Part shown: positions 44,118-54,118 of the stretch, piece by piece | Numbering within the stretch: the first letter of the stretch is position 1 | Layout of the letters: every line of letters begins with the position of its first letter | From: Candidatus Odinarchaeota archaeon | Lineage (GTDB): Archaea > Asgardarchaeota > Odinarchaeia > Odinarchaeales > Odinarchaeaceae | DNA: 64,000 nt | Direction of reading: 5' to 3' | NCBI GenBank assembly: GCA_016839265.1 | Contig: JAEOUO010000003.1 | Location: forward strand, 41,493-105,492 | Program-made: the position numbers and the translations under genes | Notes under the pieces: model-generated | What the model saw: only the letters and a program-made list of their open reading frames with translations | What the model was told of the DNA's origin: nothing | Database searches by the model: none

Positions 44118-44816
44118 TTGGGTAATGAAATAGGGGAGATTAAAGCCGGAATCGTTTTAACAGCGATACTAGAATTCTTCGAAGAAATCTTCGTCAGTCG
44201 AAAAGTTACGAAAGACGGCGCGGTAATATACCAAGTTGAAGGCCCTTTAGGATCACTGTGCAGTTTCAAAGTGGAAGAAGATAAAGTTATCTTCACACAG
44301 GATTCAAAATTCGGTGGAAGAGAGAATGAAATCAAAGAATTAATCGCGAAGAGAGCCGGCTTAATCGAATACGCTCCACCCCCTCTTATAGAAAAAACCT
44401 TTAAAGAAGAACCGGCTATACCCGTTGAATCCGTGATTAGAAAAAGGGAAATTGAACTTGAACTTGTTTTAACCGAGACTAAGCCGATAATACCTTCAAC
44501 ACCAGGAATAGCTGAAGGCTTAGACACCGCTCCAGGAGGTGTATTAGATTACGAAGGAACACCCTTTCAAATACTCACAGAGCAGCAGCCTATTCCCTCC
44601 ACATCCTACACAGTCTCACTTGGAAAATATAAAAACGAGTGGGCGGTAGCTGTAACAAGGGGTAAAAAAGTTATAGGGGTTGAGAGATTGTCAACACTAG
44701 ACACTAATGTAATAATAGGAGCAATCCAAAAAATAATAGTTATACCATTATTCTCCCCATACGCTGTTTCAAGAGCTGTCGGTAGACTTTTAGAAGAAGT
44801 TAAATCGAAAAAGTAG
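44118..44816 (+). CDS. Two-domain protein of unknown function
   Basis: 232 residues, TTG start behind AAGAGGG. A first domain (about 1-85; EIGEIKAGIVLTAILEFFEE) and a second (about 170-230; YTVSLGKYKNEWAVAVTRGK) flank a Pro/Glu-rich linker. I recognise no family. It is divergent from the coiled-coil gene; the two may be regulated together. Confidence 0.55.
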   Translation: MGNEIGEIKAGIVLTAILEFFEEIFVSRKVTKDGAVIYQVEGPLGSLCSFKVEEDKVIFTQDSKFGGRENEIKELIAKRAGLIEYAPPPLIEKTFKEEPAIPVESVIRKREIELELVLTETKPIIPSTPGIAEGLDTAPGGVLDYEGTPFQILTEQQPIPSTSYTVSLGKYKNEWAVAVTRGKKVIGVERLSTLDTNVIIGAIQKIIVIPLFSPYAVSRAVGRLLEEVKSKK

Positions 44817-44834
44817 AAAAGAAAAAAGAAAAAA

Positions 44835-45224
44835 TTATTTTTTAAGACCCTGGTAGACGCCTATAATTGTGACTCCTAAGCCTATCAGTGTTAAGATCAA
44901 CGTCATTATTTGAATTGTTCCCAGTAGAATGTGTGGGAGGAAAGATATAAGGCATGCTAAACCAATGAAGAATATTAGCAGACCCCCTCGAAGAGTTGAA
45001 TTAGGGTTAGGGAGTTTTTCAGAGATTAAACCGAATATAATGTTCGCGAACCCTGCGAAAATCATTACAAACCCGAAGACATTCCAGAACCCTAATCCTC
45101 CGAAAAACAGTGAAACAATCACTGTCACTATTACACCTATGATAATCAGCATTATTGACCCGTAGAACTCCGCTAACATAGATACTCGCTTATTTTTAGA
45201 TGCGTTCGCCGTCATTTCAATCAC
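44835..45224 (-). CDS. Small four-helix membrane protein
   Basis: 129 residues with four hydrophobic helices (IMLIIIGVIVTVIVSLFF, FGFVMIFAGFANIIFGL, LLIFFIGLACLISFLP, TLILTLIGLGVTIIGVY). It starts one base after the secreted protein gene stops, so it is the last gene of the permease operon. No family recognised. Confidence 0.65.
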   Translation of the reverse strand: MIEMTANASKNKRVSMLAEFYGSIMLIIIGVIVTVIVSLFFGGLGFWNVFGFVMIFAGFANIIFGLISEKLPNPNSTLRGGLLIFFIGLACLISFLPHILLGTIQIMTLILTLIGLGVTIIGVYQGLKK

Positions 45225-45225
45225 C

Positions 45226-47337
45226 CTATGTTAAAGCTCCTGCAGGCTGGTAGACGGCAGCCTGCCATTCAGCCACCGCGTAAGCCCATGCACCCACTTC
45301 CATAGCAATCGCGTGATCCAAGTAGGATGTAACATCTCTTATCCTATCCCCGATCGTTATCATATTTAGTAGGAATTGATCTATCTTAAACTGGCATATG
45401 TCAAGTGTATGGTAGAACATATAGTACATCTTGTATAAGGGTCCAGCCGGCCATACAGCGGTTATATTAGCGTAGAAGTCCACTAGCAGCGTAGTTATAT
45501 TCGATCCCGCGTATATGGAAGGGTCGAATCCCCATCGGATGAGTGTAGCATTATCCGGTGTAAGACTTGGCGTTGTCCTGTTCAACGATAAGATTTCATT
45601 ATACACCCGGTAGTACTCTCTTGTATAGTTGAAGGCTGAAGGATACAGTAACTCCACAGTCTCATTCTCTATGAAGATGAATAACCCGAGTAGATCTGTG
45701 AAGTCAGCGGCATCACCTATATAAGGCGCGAAAACGTTTCCAGTCCAGTCACTGTCATCTATAAAATGGTTATCAACTGGGAAAGACTCCGAGTAGTTGA
45801 AGAAGCTGTCTATTAACGCCAGTGCATAGTCGATTACCGCCTGAGTTTTAGCTGAAACACTGCTTCTTAACAGGTTTAACTTATAATATTCGTACTGGAA
45901 TTTAACAGCGTCACGTTTTAACGTGGTTAAATGCTCTGTTAACTTCAAACCATAGTACATGACTACTTCATCAAACCACATGCCAGCCGGGTTATAGTGG
46001 TCACCGCCTCGAAGATTCACCATAGCAGTAGCTGTCCTCGTAAAAGACTCTAAGTAAGGCATCACAGCGTCGATAGTGGATAGAATACTGTTAACTCTAC
46101 TGTAAGTTATTTCAACAGGATTATACATGGTTGAAGCTGGATCAAGGAAAGAAGTGTCTACACGTTTCTGAGCTACCCAGAAAACTGCTTGAGCGTGCAG
46201 TCTAGCGCCTGGACCAGGCCACTCAGGATGAGGACCGAAGGCTACGATTCTACCGTTACCACGCTGAGCTGCTATTATCGCAGGCTCACCCCAGATACTG
46301 TTAGCTATACCAGCCGCAGCCAGGTTTTGAGATATTGGAGCACTATAGTTCCCTAGCACAGTTATATTCTCACCCATATCTGTGTATGCTGGGCCGCCGT
46401 AATAGTATAATGGGACAAGAGGCCCGTATCCTGGTCTAACAGCGTTCTCACCATAGCCGAACATAACAGGGTGCTCAGGCGCTTCAACACTAATCAAAAT
46501 CGGACCTATCAACGCCTTCCACTCGTTAGCACCGTAGCCTGCCGGTGCAAGCGTGTCATCGAACCATTCCCTATGATAGTCAGCGTCAACAAGATCAAGA
46601 GTTGTATACGTTGTTTTCGTAGAGTTTAAAGCTTCAGAGGAGCCGGCGCATACACTAACATAGCCTCCACCATGGTAAACCCACTCCGTGATATTCTGTA
46701 TAGCCCAGGTTGCTTCATCACCCCACCCGAAAGACCACAAGTGCAATGCCCCACCAGGCATTATAAACACGTTAGCATCGTATAACGGGTGAGCGGTGTC
46801 ATTCCACCAGACTCCCACCATTGAATCAGCTGTAGCTAGTTTAACCTTGAAGCCGAGGCTTAGGAATCGCTCATAATGGTTAATAGCGTTATCATATGTG
46901 GATTTATCATAGAATAACACTACTCGCGGCGTAACCAGTGTAGTTGAGTTTACAGTTATTTTCTCAGTGGTTGTATCCACTCGGAGAACCCTGTTAGTTT
47001 TAGCAACCCACATAAACCATTCCATGAACACGTCACTGGATATATTATTACGGGTTGTGAAAGGTGTTTCAATATAGAATGTTCCAGCCGGGTAAGCCAC
47101 CCCGCCTACGGTGAACGGCTCCATAGCCCAGTGAACGGTTACATTCTCTTCGAGAAGCGTGTTAACAAGTCTTATCGCAGCGATATCATCGTTTCTAAGA
47201 TAGTCTTCTAAAGGTATAATGTATGTTAAGTCACCTTGCCCTCTAGCGTAAGGTGTTATCAAAGATACGGTCGGCGCTGTTAAAGCGAAAACCAGGGTTA
47301 AAGCTAAAATTATTTTCTGGTTTTTAGACAGTTTCAT
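45226..47337 (-). CDS. Secreted BPL_N/glutamine amidotransferase-like protein
   Basis: 703 residues. A signal peptide or anchor (KIILALTLVFALTAPTVS) opens the protein. Residues about 150-400 hold a class I amidotransferase-like fold: MPGGALHLWSFGWG, then YVSVCAGSS with a Cys in the nucleophile elbow, and a final FGPHPEWPGPG, as in BPL_N domain proteins. The last 300 residues are helical with many N-glycosylation sequons (for example NITTLL, NATLIR). It overlaps the permease gene by 4 bases. I infer it works outside the membrane on the permease's substrate, but its reaction is unknown. Confidence 0.75.
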   Translation of the reverse strand: MKLSKNQKIILALTLVFALTAPTVSLITPYARGQGDLTYIIPLEDYLRNDDIAAIRLVNTLLEENVTVHWAMEPFTVGGVAYPAGTFYIETPFTTRNNISSDVFMEWFMWVAKTNRVLRVDTTTEKITVNSTTLVTPRVVLFYDKSTYDNAINHYERFLSLGFKVKLATADSMVGVWWNDTAHPLYDANVFIMPGGALHLWSFGWGDEATWAIQNITEWVYHGGGYVSVCAGSSEALNSTKTTYTTLDLVDADYHREWFDDTLAPAGYGANEWKALIGPILISVEAPEHPVMFGYGENAVRPGYGPLVPLYYYGGPAYTDMGENITVLGNYSAPISQNLAAAGIANSIWGEPAIIAAQRGNGRIVAFGPHPEWPGPGARLHAQAVFWVAQKRVDTSFLDPASTMYNPVEITYSRVNSILSTIDAVMPYLESFTRTATAMVNLRGGDHYNPAGMWFDEVVMYYGLKLTEHLTTLKRDAVKFQYEYYKLNLLRSSVSAKTQAVIDYALALIDSFFNYSESFPVDNHFIDDSDWTGNVFAPYIGDAADFTDLLGLFIFIENETVELLYPSAFNYTREYYRVYNEILSLNRTTPSLTPDNATLIRWGFDPSIYAGSNITTLLVDFYANITAVWPAGPLYKMYYMFYHTLDICQFKIDQFLLNMITIGDRIRDVTSYLDHAIAMEVGAWAYAVAEWQAAVYQPAGALT

Positions 47338-49004
47338 CTTGATTCAACCTCCTTTCGTTTAAAAAGCCGGTCTCTGAAAATCAGTATACCTGTTGAAACC
47401 GCAAATATTACAGTAGCCAGTATCGTCAACGCTATTGCCAGGATATCGCCTCCAGCATATGGTGGAATAATATGCCACCAGGTTAAACCTGAACTGTAAA
47501 ATGTAAGCCAGATACTGAATGCAGAGCACACTATGATCAGCAACCCTACTGAAACCGCTATCCCCACCAGACTCCATATAGGTCTCTTCCAACCACGGTC
47601 TACAGGCTCGGATCCACTTTCCCCACCTGCAGCTTTAAAAACAGCAGGGCGGAAAGCATGGTTAACACAGACGAGAAGAGCTCCGATGATAATCCAGATG
47701 AAGAGAATCCATTTCAAGTGTAGAGGAACACCGAATATTATAAACCATGTGCACAGGAAGATACCAGCCCAAGGTATAACACCGTGAACTATAATGTTTT
47801 TCGCAGTAAACCCGTCTTTCCGGTAATGCCAGAAAGCTAGCAGATTAGTTATTATGAAAGCTGGTAAAGCTCCTGTAGCTATAGTGTAGGCTATAACCTC
47901 CCACGGCGTGAAGTTGGCTAAAATCATAGTGATCACGGAGATTAAACCTATCGCGATAACAGGGGTTTGCAGTTTTCTATCAACCCTACCTAAGGCTTTA
48001 GGAGCTATTCTATCAGCTCCAAGTTTCTGAAGCACTCTACTCGACGCGGTGACAGCGGCTAAAGCTGCTATTAAACCTGCGATTATCCCAGCGAAGTTTA
48101 AAATATTCCCTATTCCAGAACCCCATATAGCGTTACCCATAGCAGGCACAGGGTTCACATAGTATAGTAGGGAGAATAAGCCTATGGAGGGTATAGCTAG
48201 TACAAAAGCCCAGGCGAGTAAAAGATACAAGCCTGTAGCCGCTACAGCTGAGATTACAATAGCCCAAGGCACAGTTTTAGTTGGCTTTTCAGATTCCTCA
48301 GTAACAGAGGCCGGTGCCTCATATCCTAGGAAAGAGTAAACCGCCACTGTAGCACCAACCATAATACCCGCGATTCCGAATAGTGAACCAGCCGGAGTGA
48401 GTGATAAAGAAGCCTGTGTAGCGAAATTCCCAGTATTAATAGACCAGATCACAGCGCTCACCGCGAAAGCGATAAGTATAGCCAGCTGAGCCACGAATAA
48501 AATAGCCATAGAGCGGACGGATAGGTTCGTCCCACCCCAAGCCAGTAAAGAAACCACCGCTACGAAAACGATCATAGTAACCCATGGGGGAACCCCAAGC
48601 CAGCTTTGCAGAAAGAATCCTGCCGGAATCAACGCTGCAGCTGGAACTACAAGAATCTCTAAAAGATAAATCCAAACTGAGAACTGCCCGAATTTAGATC
48701 CTACAGCCCCGCTTGCAAGCGCCCACACACTACCCGACTTCGGAAAAACCCTGACCAGTTCAGCGAAGCTTATCGATGTTATAATAATAGTTACACCTGC
48801 GATAAGATAAGATAAAGGTATACCCATCCAAGTGTAGCCTGCAGTCATCACAAGGTTGAAAGTTGCTAGAAGCGATAAGCCTGGAGCCATGAAAGCTAAA
48901 CCTAGTACAACAAGCTTCCAAGTGTTAAAAGACTTACCCATAGCCTGTTCGACCGAGCCACTCTCCTTATTCCCTTCACTTGAAGGTTTAACAGTTTTCT
49001 TCAT
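47334..49004 (-). CDS. APC family amino acid permease
   Basis: 556 residues, about 14 membrane helices. SFNTWKLVVLGLAFMAPG, then PKSGSVWALASGAVG and FLGYEAPASVTEESEKP are classic APC (COG0531) motifs. First gene of a three-gene operon with the secreted amidotransferase-like protein and a small membrane protein. Substrate could be an amino acid or amine. Confidence 0.9.
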   Translation of the reverse strand: MKKTVKPSSEGNKESGSVEQAMGKSFNTWKLVVLGLAFMAPGLSLLATFNLVMTAGYTWMGIPLSYLIAGVTIIITSISFAELVRVFPKSGSVWALASGAVGSKFGQFSVWIYLLEILVVPAAALIPAGFFLQSWLGVPPWVTMIVFVAVVSLLAWGGTNLSVRSMAILFVAQLAILIAFAVSAVIWSINTGNFATQASLSLTPAGSLFGIAGIMVGATVAVYSFLGYEAPASVTEESEKPTKTVPWAIVISAVAATGLYLLLAWAFVLAIPSIGLFSLLYYVNPVPAMGNAIWGSGIGNILNFAGIIAGLIAALAAVTASSRVLQKLGADRIAPKALGRVDRKLQTPVIAIGLISVITMILANFTPWEVIAYTIATGALPAFIITNLLAFWHYRKDGFTAKNIIVHGVIPWAGIFLCTWFIIFGVPLHLKWILFIWIIIGALLVCVNHAFRPAVFKAAGGESGSEPVDRGWKRPIWSLVGIAVSVGLLIIVCSAFSIWLTFYSSGLTWWHIIPPYAGGDILAIALTILATVIFAVSTGILIFRDRLFKRKEVESR

Positions 49005-49269
49005 ATTTACAACCTCGAAGCCGGAACTAACATCCAGCTAAAGAATGCTATCCAGCCTAGATATTTAAAAAACCAGTAGTATAATATCCTACACTAAGTA
49101 TATATGTTTATAGTATACTACGAGTTAAAACATTAAATAATAGAAGCGTGTTTTAAAAACTTAGCATATCAATTAAATAATCTACTACTAAAGAGTACAA
49201 CATGTTTTTAACATTTTACAATAACAGATATGTTAAAGAAAAGTTAAAAAAACCACTGGGGGAGTTTAA

Positions 49270-50079
49270 GTGAATGTTGAAATAAAGCCTGCTCACATGA
49301 TGTTCACAGACGGTTATAAAATAGTGATAACAGGTGAAAACGGTGAAGTTGAAAAACACTATATGAAGTTTGAAGACGGTATAAAAAATGTTTTCAAATG
49401 GAGCGTGCTCTCACCGTTCCTAGCCAGATTAAAAATAATCAGCCAAGACTATCATATAAAAGACCCCCAGTTAAGATGGGAGAACGAGTTTAAAGTCATA
49501 ACATATCTTAGAAGAAAACTATCTGAAGGAAGCTATCCTTTATACATTCCGAAAATAACTACAAACCATGTTAAATCATTAGAAAACCCTCAGCTTCAAA
49601 AATTCCTCCACCAATGGCGTGAATACAGGTATACAATACTAGAATACGTGGAAGGCCCCACACTGAGAGAAATGCTTTCAAAACCTGAAAACTACAAGCT
49701 GGAAGATGAGATAAAACTGTTAGGGGAATGCATAGGAATAATGCACAGTTTCAGCGTATGCCAGTTCGACCGGAGAACAACAAACGATATAAAAATACCA
49801 GGCGGATTCTGCTGCGTAGACTACAGTCTAGCTAAAATATTCCAGAAATGGGATAACGCATATTATAGAGCAGTAGCATTCGACATAGATAATGAAAGAC
49901 TATGGTTGCCCCCTAAACTATTCAAAATATTCCAGGAAGCCCACGACAAGTACTTAACATCAATCAAAAACTTTAACATCGAAAAATATAGAACAGCGCT
50001 AACCCAATTCAAAAGACTATCCCAGTTATCCACCATATTGAAACCGCTACTATTCCAACTGGATGGAGCTCCCTTATAG
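49270..50079 (+). CDS. Protein-kinase-like fold protein
   Basis: 269 residues, GTG start behind GGGGGAG. YTILEYVEGPTLREML is the hinge of a small kinase fold (APH/Bud32-like). The catalytic loop region reads CQFDRRTTNDIKI, keeping the Asp and Asn of HGDxxxxN but not His-Gly, and CCVDYSLA stands where DFG would be. Ligand unknown; a lipid, sugar or protein kinase is possible. Nearest genes give no clue. Confidence 0.55.
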   Translation: MNVEIKPAHMMFTDGYKIVITGENGEVEKHYMKFEDGIKNVFKWSVLSPFLARLKIISQDYHIKDPQLRWENEFKVITYLRRKLSEGSYPLYIPKITTNHVKSLENPQLQKFLHQWREYRYTILEYVEGPTLREMLSKPENYKLEDEIKLLGECIGIMHSFSVCQFDRRTTNDIKIPGGFCCVDYSLAKIFQKWDNAYYRAVAFDIDNERLWLPPKLFKIFQEAHDKYLTSIKNFNIEKYRTALTQFKRLSQLSTILKPLLFQLDGAPL

Positions 50080-50089
50080 CTTCAACCAG

Positions 50090-51056
50090 TTAATCTACAA
50101 CTAGTTTATTTAAAAAATCTAAAGCTCGCATTAAAACCTCTAAAGCATATATTGGAATATCGGATCTAACTTTATTAATTTCTTTGACTGTGATATTAAA
50201 TTTCTTTCTTCTTGAATGCGTGAGAATCGCCCTAATATCAGAGAAAGAATATACTTCTTCCCCTCTCTTATCAGAAACATATTCAGTAGGGTTTACAACA
50301 GTTTCTTCACGAATACATTTATAACCAGCCATAAACGCGGCTTCGAAATCACTGTTTATAAACATTTCCACGCCTTCCGAAAAATAATATATTAAAAGAT
50401 CAATATCACTTTCTTTATCAGGAAATTTTTCATCAAGTTTCTTTCTGATAAAATAAATTTTCTCCTCTATTTTATTCTGAATTATGTTTTCACAAAGAAG
50501 CTTATATCTATACGTGAAATTAACAGATAAAAGACTAGTAGCGCAATATACAATAGATAAAAATATGGACACTTGTATCACGGAAGTTTCTGTTAATAGA
50601 GTAGGGTGATTCAATAGTAAAATACATAAAAGAAAAATGCCTGAACTAACACCCAACCCGTATCTTGTTAATAAAGAGAGCGGCCCATATTTTAACGTAA
50701 ATTTCATCCGAGTAAAAAAGTGTAGAAAACTAGTAATGAACGAGGGCACTAATCCAGAGAAGTAGAATACTACTAATATAGGTAAATTAAAAGCTAAGCT
50801 AATAATAAAAAAAGTTAGCCATAAACCAAGGTAGGGAGCAGGCAAAATTATTAAATAAACATTTTTATGTTTAACTGTACTACCTAAAAAAGGGGCGAAC
50901 GCGCAGTAAATTAAAATAAAATTATAAATGTATAGAGAAATAGAATACAGAAAAAACGTTTCAATAGACGTTAGTATATAAAGTAAAATTGTACTAATTA
51001 GAATATACTTTAATATAGTGAAAGATTTTTTTTAAATTATTATCTTCTCCAACCAT
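50090..51056 (-). CDS. Membrane protein with a frameshift in an A8 run
   Basis: From TTG 50845 the frame gives 251 residues, but the same frame stays open and clearly coding-like (hydrophobic helices) up to TAA 51032-51034. It holds no ATG, GTG or TTG in that stretch. An ATG at 51054-51056 reads MVGEDNNLKK into a run of eight A (51026-51033); with seven A the two frames join to 321 residues. It has about four helices and an acidic C-terminal domain (FPDKESDIDLLIYYFSEG). Either real slippage, a mutation or a sequence error. No family recognised. Confidence 0.55.
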
Positions 51057-51142
51057 GTTGCTTCACCTAAACAAGTTAAAAATGCTATTAACTTCCATTG
51101 TTTTCTATAACGGGGGAGAAGTCTCTTTTAACTCTTTTAATA

Positions 51143-51946
51143 TTAAAGTTCCACATATATATATCCTATTACTATCCCGGAGAATAATCCGGTAAGATGA
51201 CCTACCACGTCGATTATACTACCTTCTACGGTTACTATATTAGCGGGGAAGAAAAAGTAGACTAAAAGATAGTATACTGTAAGAGTTAGTAGGGTAGCTA
51301 AAATAATTAGCTTGGAGTACAGGTCTTTTTTAAATAAGCGGGTTATCGGTTGATGTGTTTTTAATAAAAGTATTATGCTGCAGGCTAAGGTTGTTATGAA
51401 AATTATCATGCATATAACCTCTAAGATCCGTGAAAGAGTTATAACCGAGATAGTTAACAGGATTAAAGAAAGCGCAAAGTAATTAAGCGTGAAATTGTTT
51501 TGAACCGTTTTAGTTAAGAATACTCTCAGAGACGGAATTGTTAAACCGAGTAATCCGGCTACTGCTGTTGAAAGCCCGCAGGAGATAAATGATTCTCTTA
51601 TAATGAAAGTGGTGTAAAAGTTGAAGGAGATATTATATGTGAAGGGGATTAGGAAAATAGTTAATAACATTAAAGTTAAAAGCATATGAGTTGAACCCGC
51701 CTTCCAGTTTACCAAGTATAATAGTATAGATATTATGAGAAAAGAAGCTATATTACCTGATAAGTGATCTTGATTTATATGAATGAATATTGATGTGAAA
51801 AATGTTAAAGGATTCCATTCCCCGGTTTGAAGCATAAGAGACCGCTGAACTTCAACTGGTAGAAGAGATAAAAGAACACAGGCTAAAGGTATTATAATAA
51901 TAAGTGTTATGATAAGGTAATTAGTAATATGGCTTTTACCTTTCAT
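51143..51946 (-). CDS. Rhomboid-like intramembrane protease
   Basis: 267 residues with at least six helices. HINQDHLSGNIASF matches the rhomboid H-x4-HLxxN motif of helix 2, CGLSTAVAG gives the catalytic Ser (G-x-S), and VVGHLTGLFSG gives the helix-6 His. Serine and His of the dyad are therefore present. Substrate unknown. Confidence 0.75.
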   Translation of the reverse strand: MKGKSHITNYLIITLIIIIPLACVLLSLLPVEVQRSLMLQTGEWNPLTFFTSIFIHINQDHLSGNIASFLIISILLYLVNWKAGSTHMLLTLMLLTIFLIPFTYNISFNFYTTFIIRESFISCGLSTAVAGLLGLTIPSLRVFLTKTVQNNFTLNYFALSLILLTISVITLSRILEVICMIIFITTLACSIILLLKTHQPITRLFKKDLYSKLIILATLLTLTVYYLLVYFFFPANIVTVEGSIIDVVGHLTGLFSGIVIGYIYVEL

Positions 51947-52037
51947 AGTAAAATATACTGAAACAACTTATATATAATATTCGAACTCTTTTAATTAAAG
52001 AGTTTATAAATAATTAAATCTATAATAGGGGATTATT

Positions 52038-52526
52038 TTGGAGCTGTATCATAATAGGAGACCTGAGAGGGCGTTAACGGATTTTAGAGAGATTTTACAG
52101 ATTATAGATCGCGGGAGGTATATGACGCTGGCGCTTTGCAAGGATAATAAGCCTTATCTGGTTACTGTCAGCTATGTTTTCGATTCTGAAAATTATTGTT
52201 TTTATTTTCACTGCGCTAATCAAGGTAGAAAAATAGATTATATTAAGGCGAACCCTGTGGTTTACGGTCAGATTCTAGAGGATGATGAATATATAGACGG
52301 GAAGTGTCTTCACGCTTTTAAAACTGTTCAATTCACAGGGAGAGCGGAGATAATAACAGACGAAGAGTGTAAAAGGAAAGCGTTGAATATGTTAATAGAG
52401 AAACATGAAAGAGATGTTGAGAGGAGTAAAATTAGATTTATGAAGCAGGGGAAAATTGAGAAAACCATTGTTATAAAAATCTTGGTCTATGATTTTTCAG
52501 GTAAAAGTGTTAAACGCGATAAATAG
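52038..52526 (+). CDS. Pyridoxamine 5'-phosphate oxidase-like flavin protein
   Basis: 162 residues, TTG start. The split-barrel fold is recognisable (RYMTLALCKDNKPYLVTVSYVF, then YFHCANQGRKIDYI), as in NimA/PNPOx-like proteins that bind FMN or F420. VVYGQI and VQFTGRAEII complete the barrel. Reaction unknown; with F420 genes downstream, F420 is a possible cofactor. Confidence 0.8.
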   Translation: MELYHNRRPERALTDFREILQIIDRGRYMTLALCKDNKPYLVTVSYVFDSENYCFYFHCANQGRKIDYIKANPVVYGQILEDDEYIDGKCLHAFKTVQFTGRAEIITDEECKRKALNMLIEKHERDVERSKIRFMKQGKIEKTIVIKILVYDFSGKSVKRDK

Positions 52527-52652
52527 GATGAGTAAAAATAGTTTTTTAAATTGCAGTGTACTTGCTAATATTTGGGGTTTTGCCTGAAATTTATGACTTA
52601 ATTTTTAAACTAGAATAACTAATAATTTACTAAAATATTTCAGGTGGATGTT

Positions 52653-53123
52653 TTGAAAATTAGAGCTGTTTTAGCGTTTATAATCAGTTTAATATTTTCA
52701 TGGCTTTTAATTTATTTTCTTGTTTTAGGCGCTTCATTCTCTGATCTTGTGAACGGTTTAAGCGGGGGATTGGATGGTTTTAAAGTAATTTTACTAAATG
52801 TATGTGTTATCCAGTTTTCAGCTGTTCCATTGCTTCTTGTAGGCGATTATATTTTAATGGTTGTGCTTTTTTTCACAGGTCTTCTCATAGGGGTTGTATG
52901 CAGCGGTTTTAAGTGTAGTTTAATTGTCGTGTTTTTCTACTCTCTTATAGTTTTCATAACACCTTTTATGGTGCTTTTGTCGAATAATTATCCGCCTGAG
53001 TTAGCGTTAACTCAGATTCTCTTCCTATTTATAGGCCATTCTGTAATTTATATAGTATTAAATTTTATAGTGTATGAGGCGATATTAATTCTACCCGCGC
53101 TTTTAGGAGCAGCATTAATATAA
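52653..53123 (+). CDS. Membrane protein of unknown function
   Basis: About 156 residues from TTG 52653; AGGTGG just upstream decides this over GTG 52644. Four to five hydrophobic helices fill the protein. No family recognised. The next gene follows after 47 bases. Confidence 0.5.
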   Translation: MKIRAVLAFIISLIFSWLLIYFLVLGASFSDLVNGLSGGLDGFKVILLNVCVIQFSAVPLLLVGDYILMVVLFFTGLLIGVVCSGFKCSLIVVFFYSLIVFITPFMVLLSNNYPPELALTQILFLFIGHSVIYIVLNFIVYEAILILPALLGAALI

Positions 53124-53170
53124 ATTTATTATATAATTTCAAGTTAAATCATGTTATAGAAGGTGAGCGG

Positions 53171-54118
53171 ATGAACTATCATGATATTAGAATAATATCT
53201 ACAAGTGAAAGAGATGCTTGGTTTGATAAATATAAGGATCAGATTTTATACGAGAAGAAAGCGGATATATACGGTGTTTGCGTGAAGCTTATCACCGACA
53301 CAGAGTGGATTAAAGATGCTTGGGAGGAGAATTTTTATTCAATGTCTGAGAATATTCGCTCACACGGCCGATTGCTAGTATTATTCGATCCCGATGTTGA
53401 ATCTCAAATAATGTATGATCCGATTTCTAAAACAGTCATAATGTTTAACATAGATTATTACGGTAAAATTAAGTCGATAGCTTTATCGAACGCTGGGGAT
53501 ATTCTAGAAGATAATCACGGGATTTACTCTGTTCACGGAGCTTGCATAGATTATAATGGGAAAGGCGTGTGTTTAATAGCGCCTTCAGGAACAGGAAAAA
53601 CCACGCACACCTACGGATTACTTAGATATAGTGATGTTCGTGTTGTCAGTGACGACTGGTTTTACGCTCGAGTATACGGGGAGCATGATGTTTTAGCATT
53701 CAGCTCTGAGAAAAACTTCTATATTAGAGCGGATATAATTGACATCTGGCCTGAATACAAGAATATTTATCATAGAATTAAATTCGATAATAAAGGCAGA
53801 TCTATAATTCATATAAACTGGGTTGTAGGTAAAGAACGTTTAAGAACTATGGCCACGTTGAAAACAACTATATTATTGAAAAGAGATTACAATGATTCAA
53901 GGAAAGTTATAGAGGTTGAAGCTGAAGAGGCTTTAAACTACTTGAAGGAGAATGATTACTATAATCCGCATACACTTGTATTAAACGAGTATAAGGAAAA
54001 GATAAGAAGAAAATTTTTCAAAACACTTCTCAACTCTACTAGAATATTTATGGTTAACACTACAAGCCCGCCTGAAGAGACAAACCGCATATTATATGAA
54101 ACGTTAAAGTCTAGTTAA
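53171..54118 (+). CDS. HPr kinase-like P-loop protein
   Basis: 315 residues behind AGGTGAG. SVHGACIDYNGKGVCLIA, then PSGTGKTTHTYGLL (Walker A) and VVSDDWFYARV resemble the HPr kinase/PEPCK-like catalytic core. HPr kinase phosphorylates a PTS protein in bacteria; no PTS gene is seen here and the first 110 residues are not HPrK-like. Archaeal relatives have no firm role. Confidence 0.7.
   Translation: MNYHDIRIISTSERDAWFDKYKDQILYEKKADIYGVCVKLITDTEWIKDAWEENFYSMSENIRSHGRLLVLFDPDVESQIMYDPISKTVIMFNIDYYGKIKSIALSNAGDILEDNHGIYSVHGACIDYNGKGVCLIAPSGTGKTTHTYGLLRYSDVRVVSDDWFYARVYGEHDVLAFSSEKNFYIRADIIDIWPEYKNIYHRIKFDNKGRSIIHINWVVGKERLRTMATLKTTILLKRDYNDSRKVIEVEAEEALNYLKENDYYNPHTLVLNEYKEKIRRKFFKTLLNSTRIFMVNTTSPPEETNRILYETLKSS

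Noticed and set aside
44018..44527. Minus-strand 169-residue frame
   Set aside because: Ser/Ile/Leu-rich composition typical of an antisense shadow; the plus-strand gene has a ribosome binding site and folded-domain pattern.
49005..49269. 265-base gap between the permease and kinase-like genes
   Set aside because: No frame, repeat or RNA motif that I could support; probably two divergent promoters.
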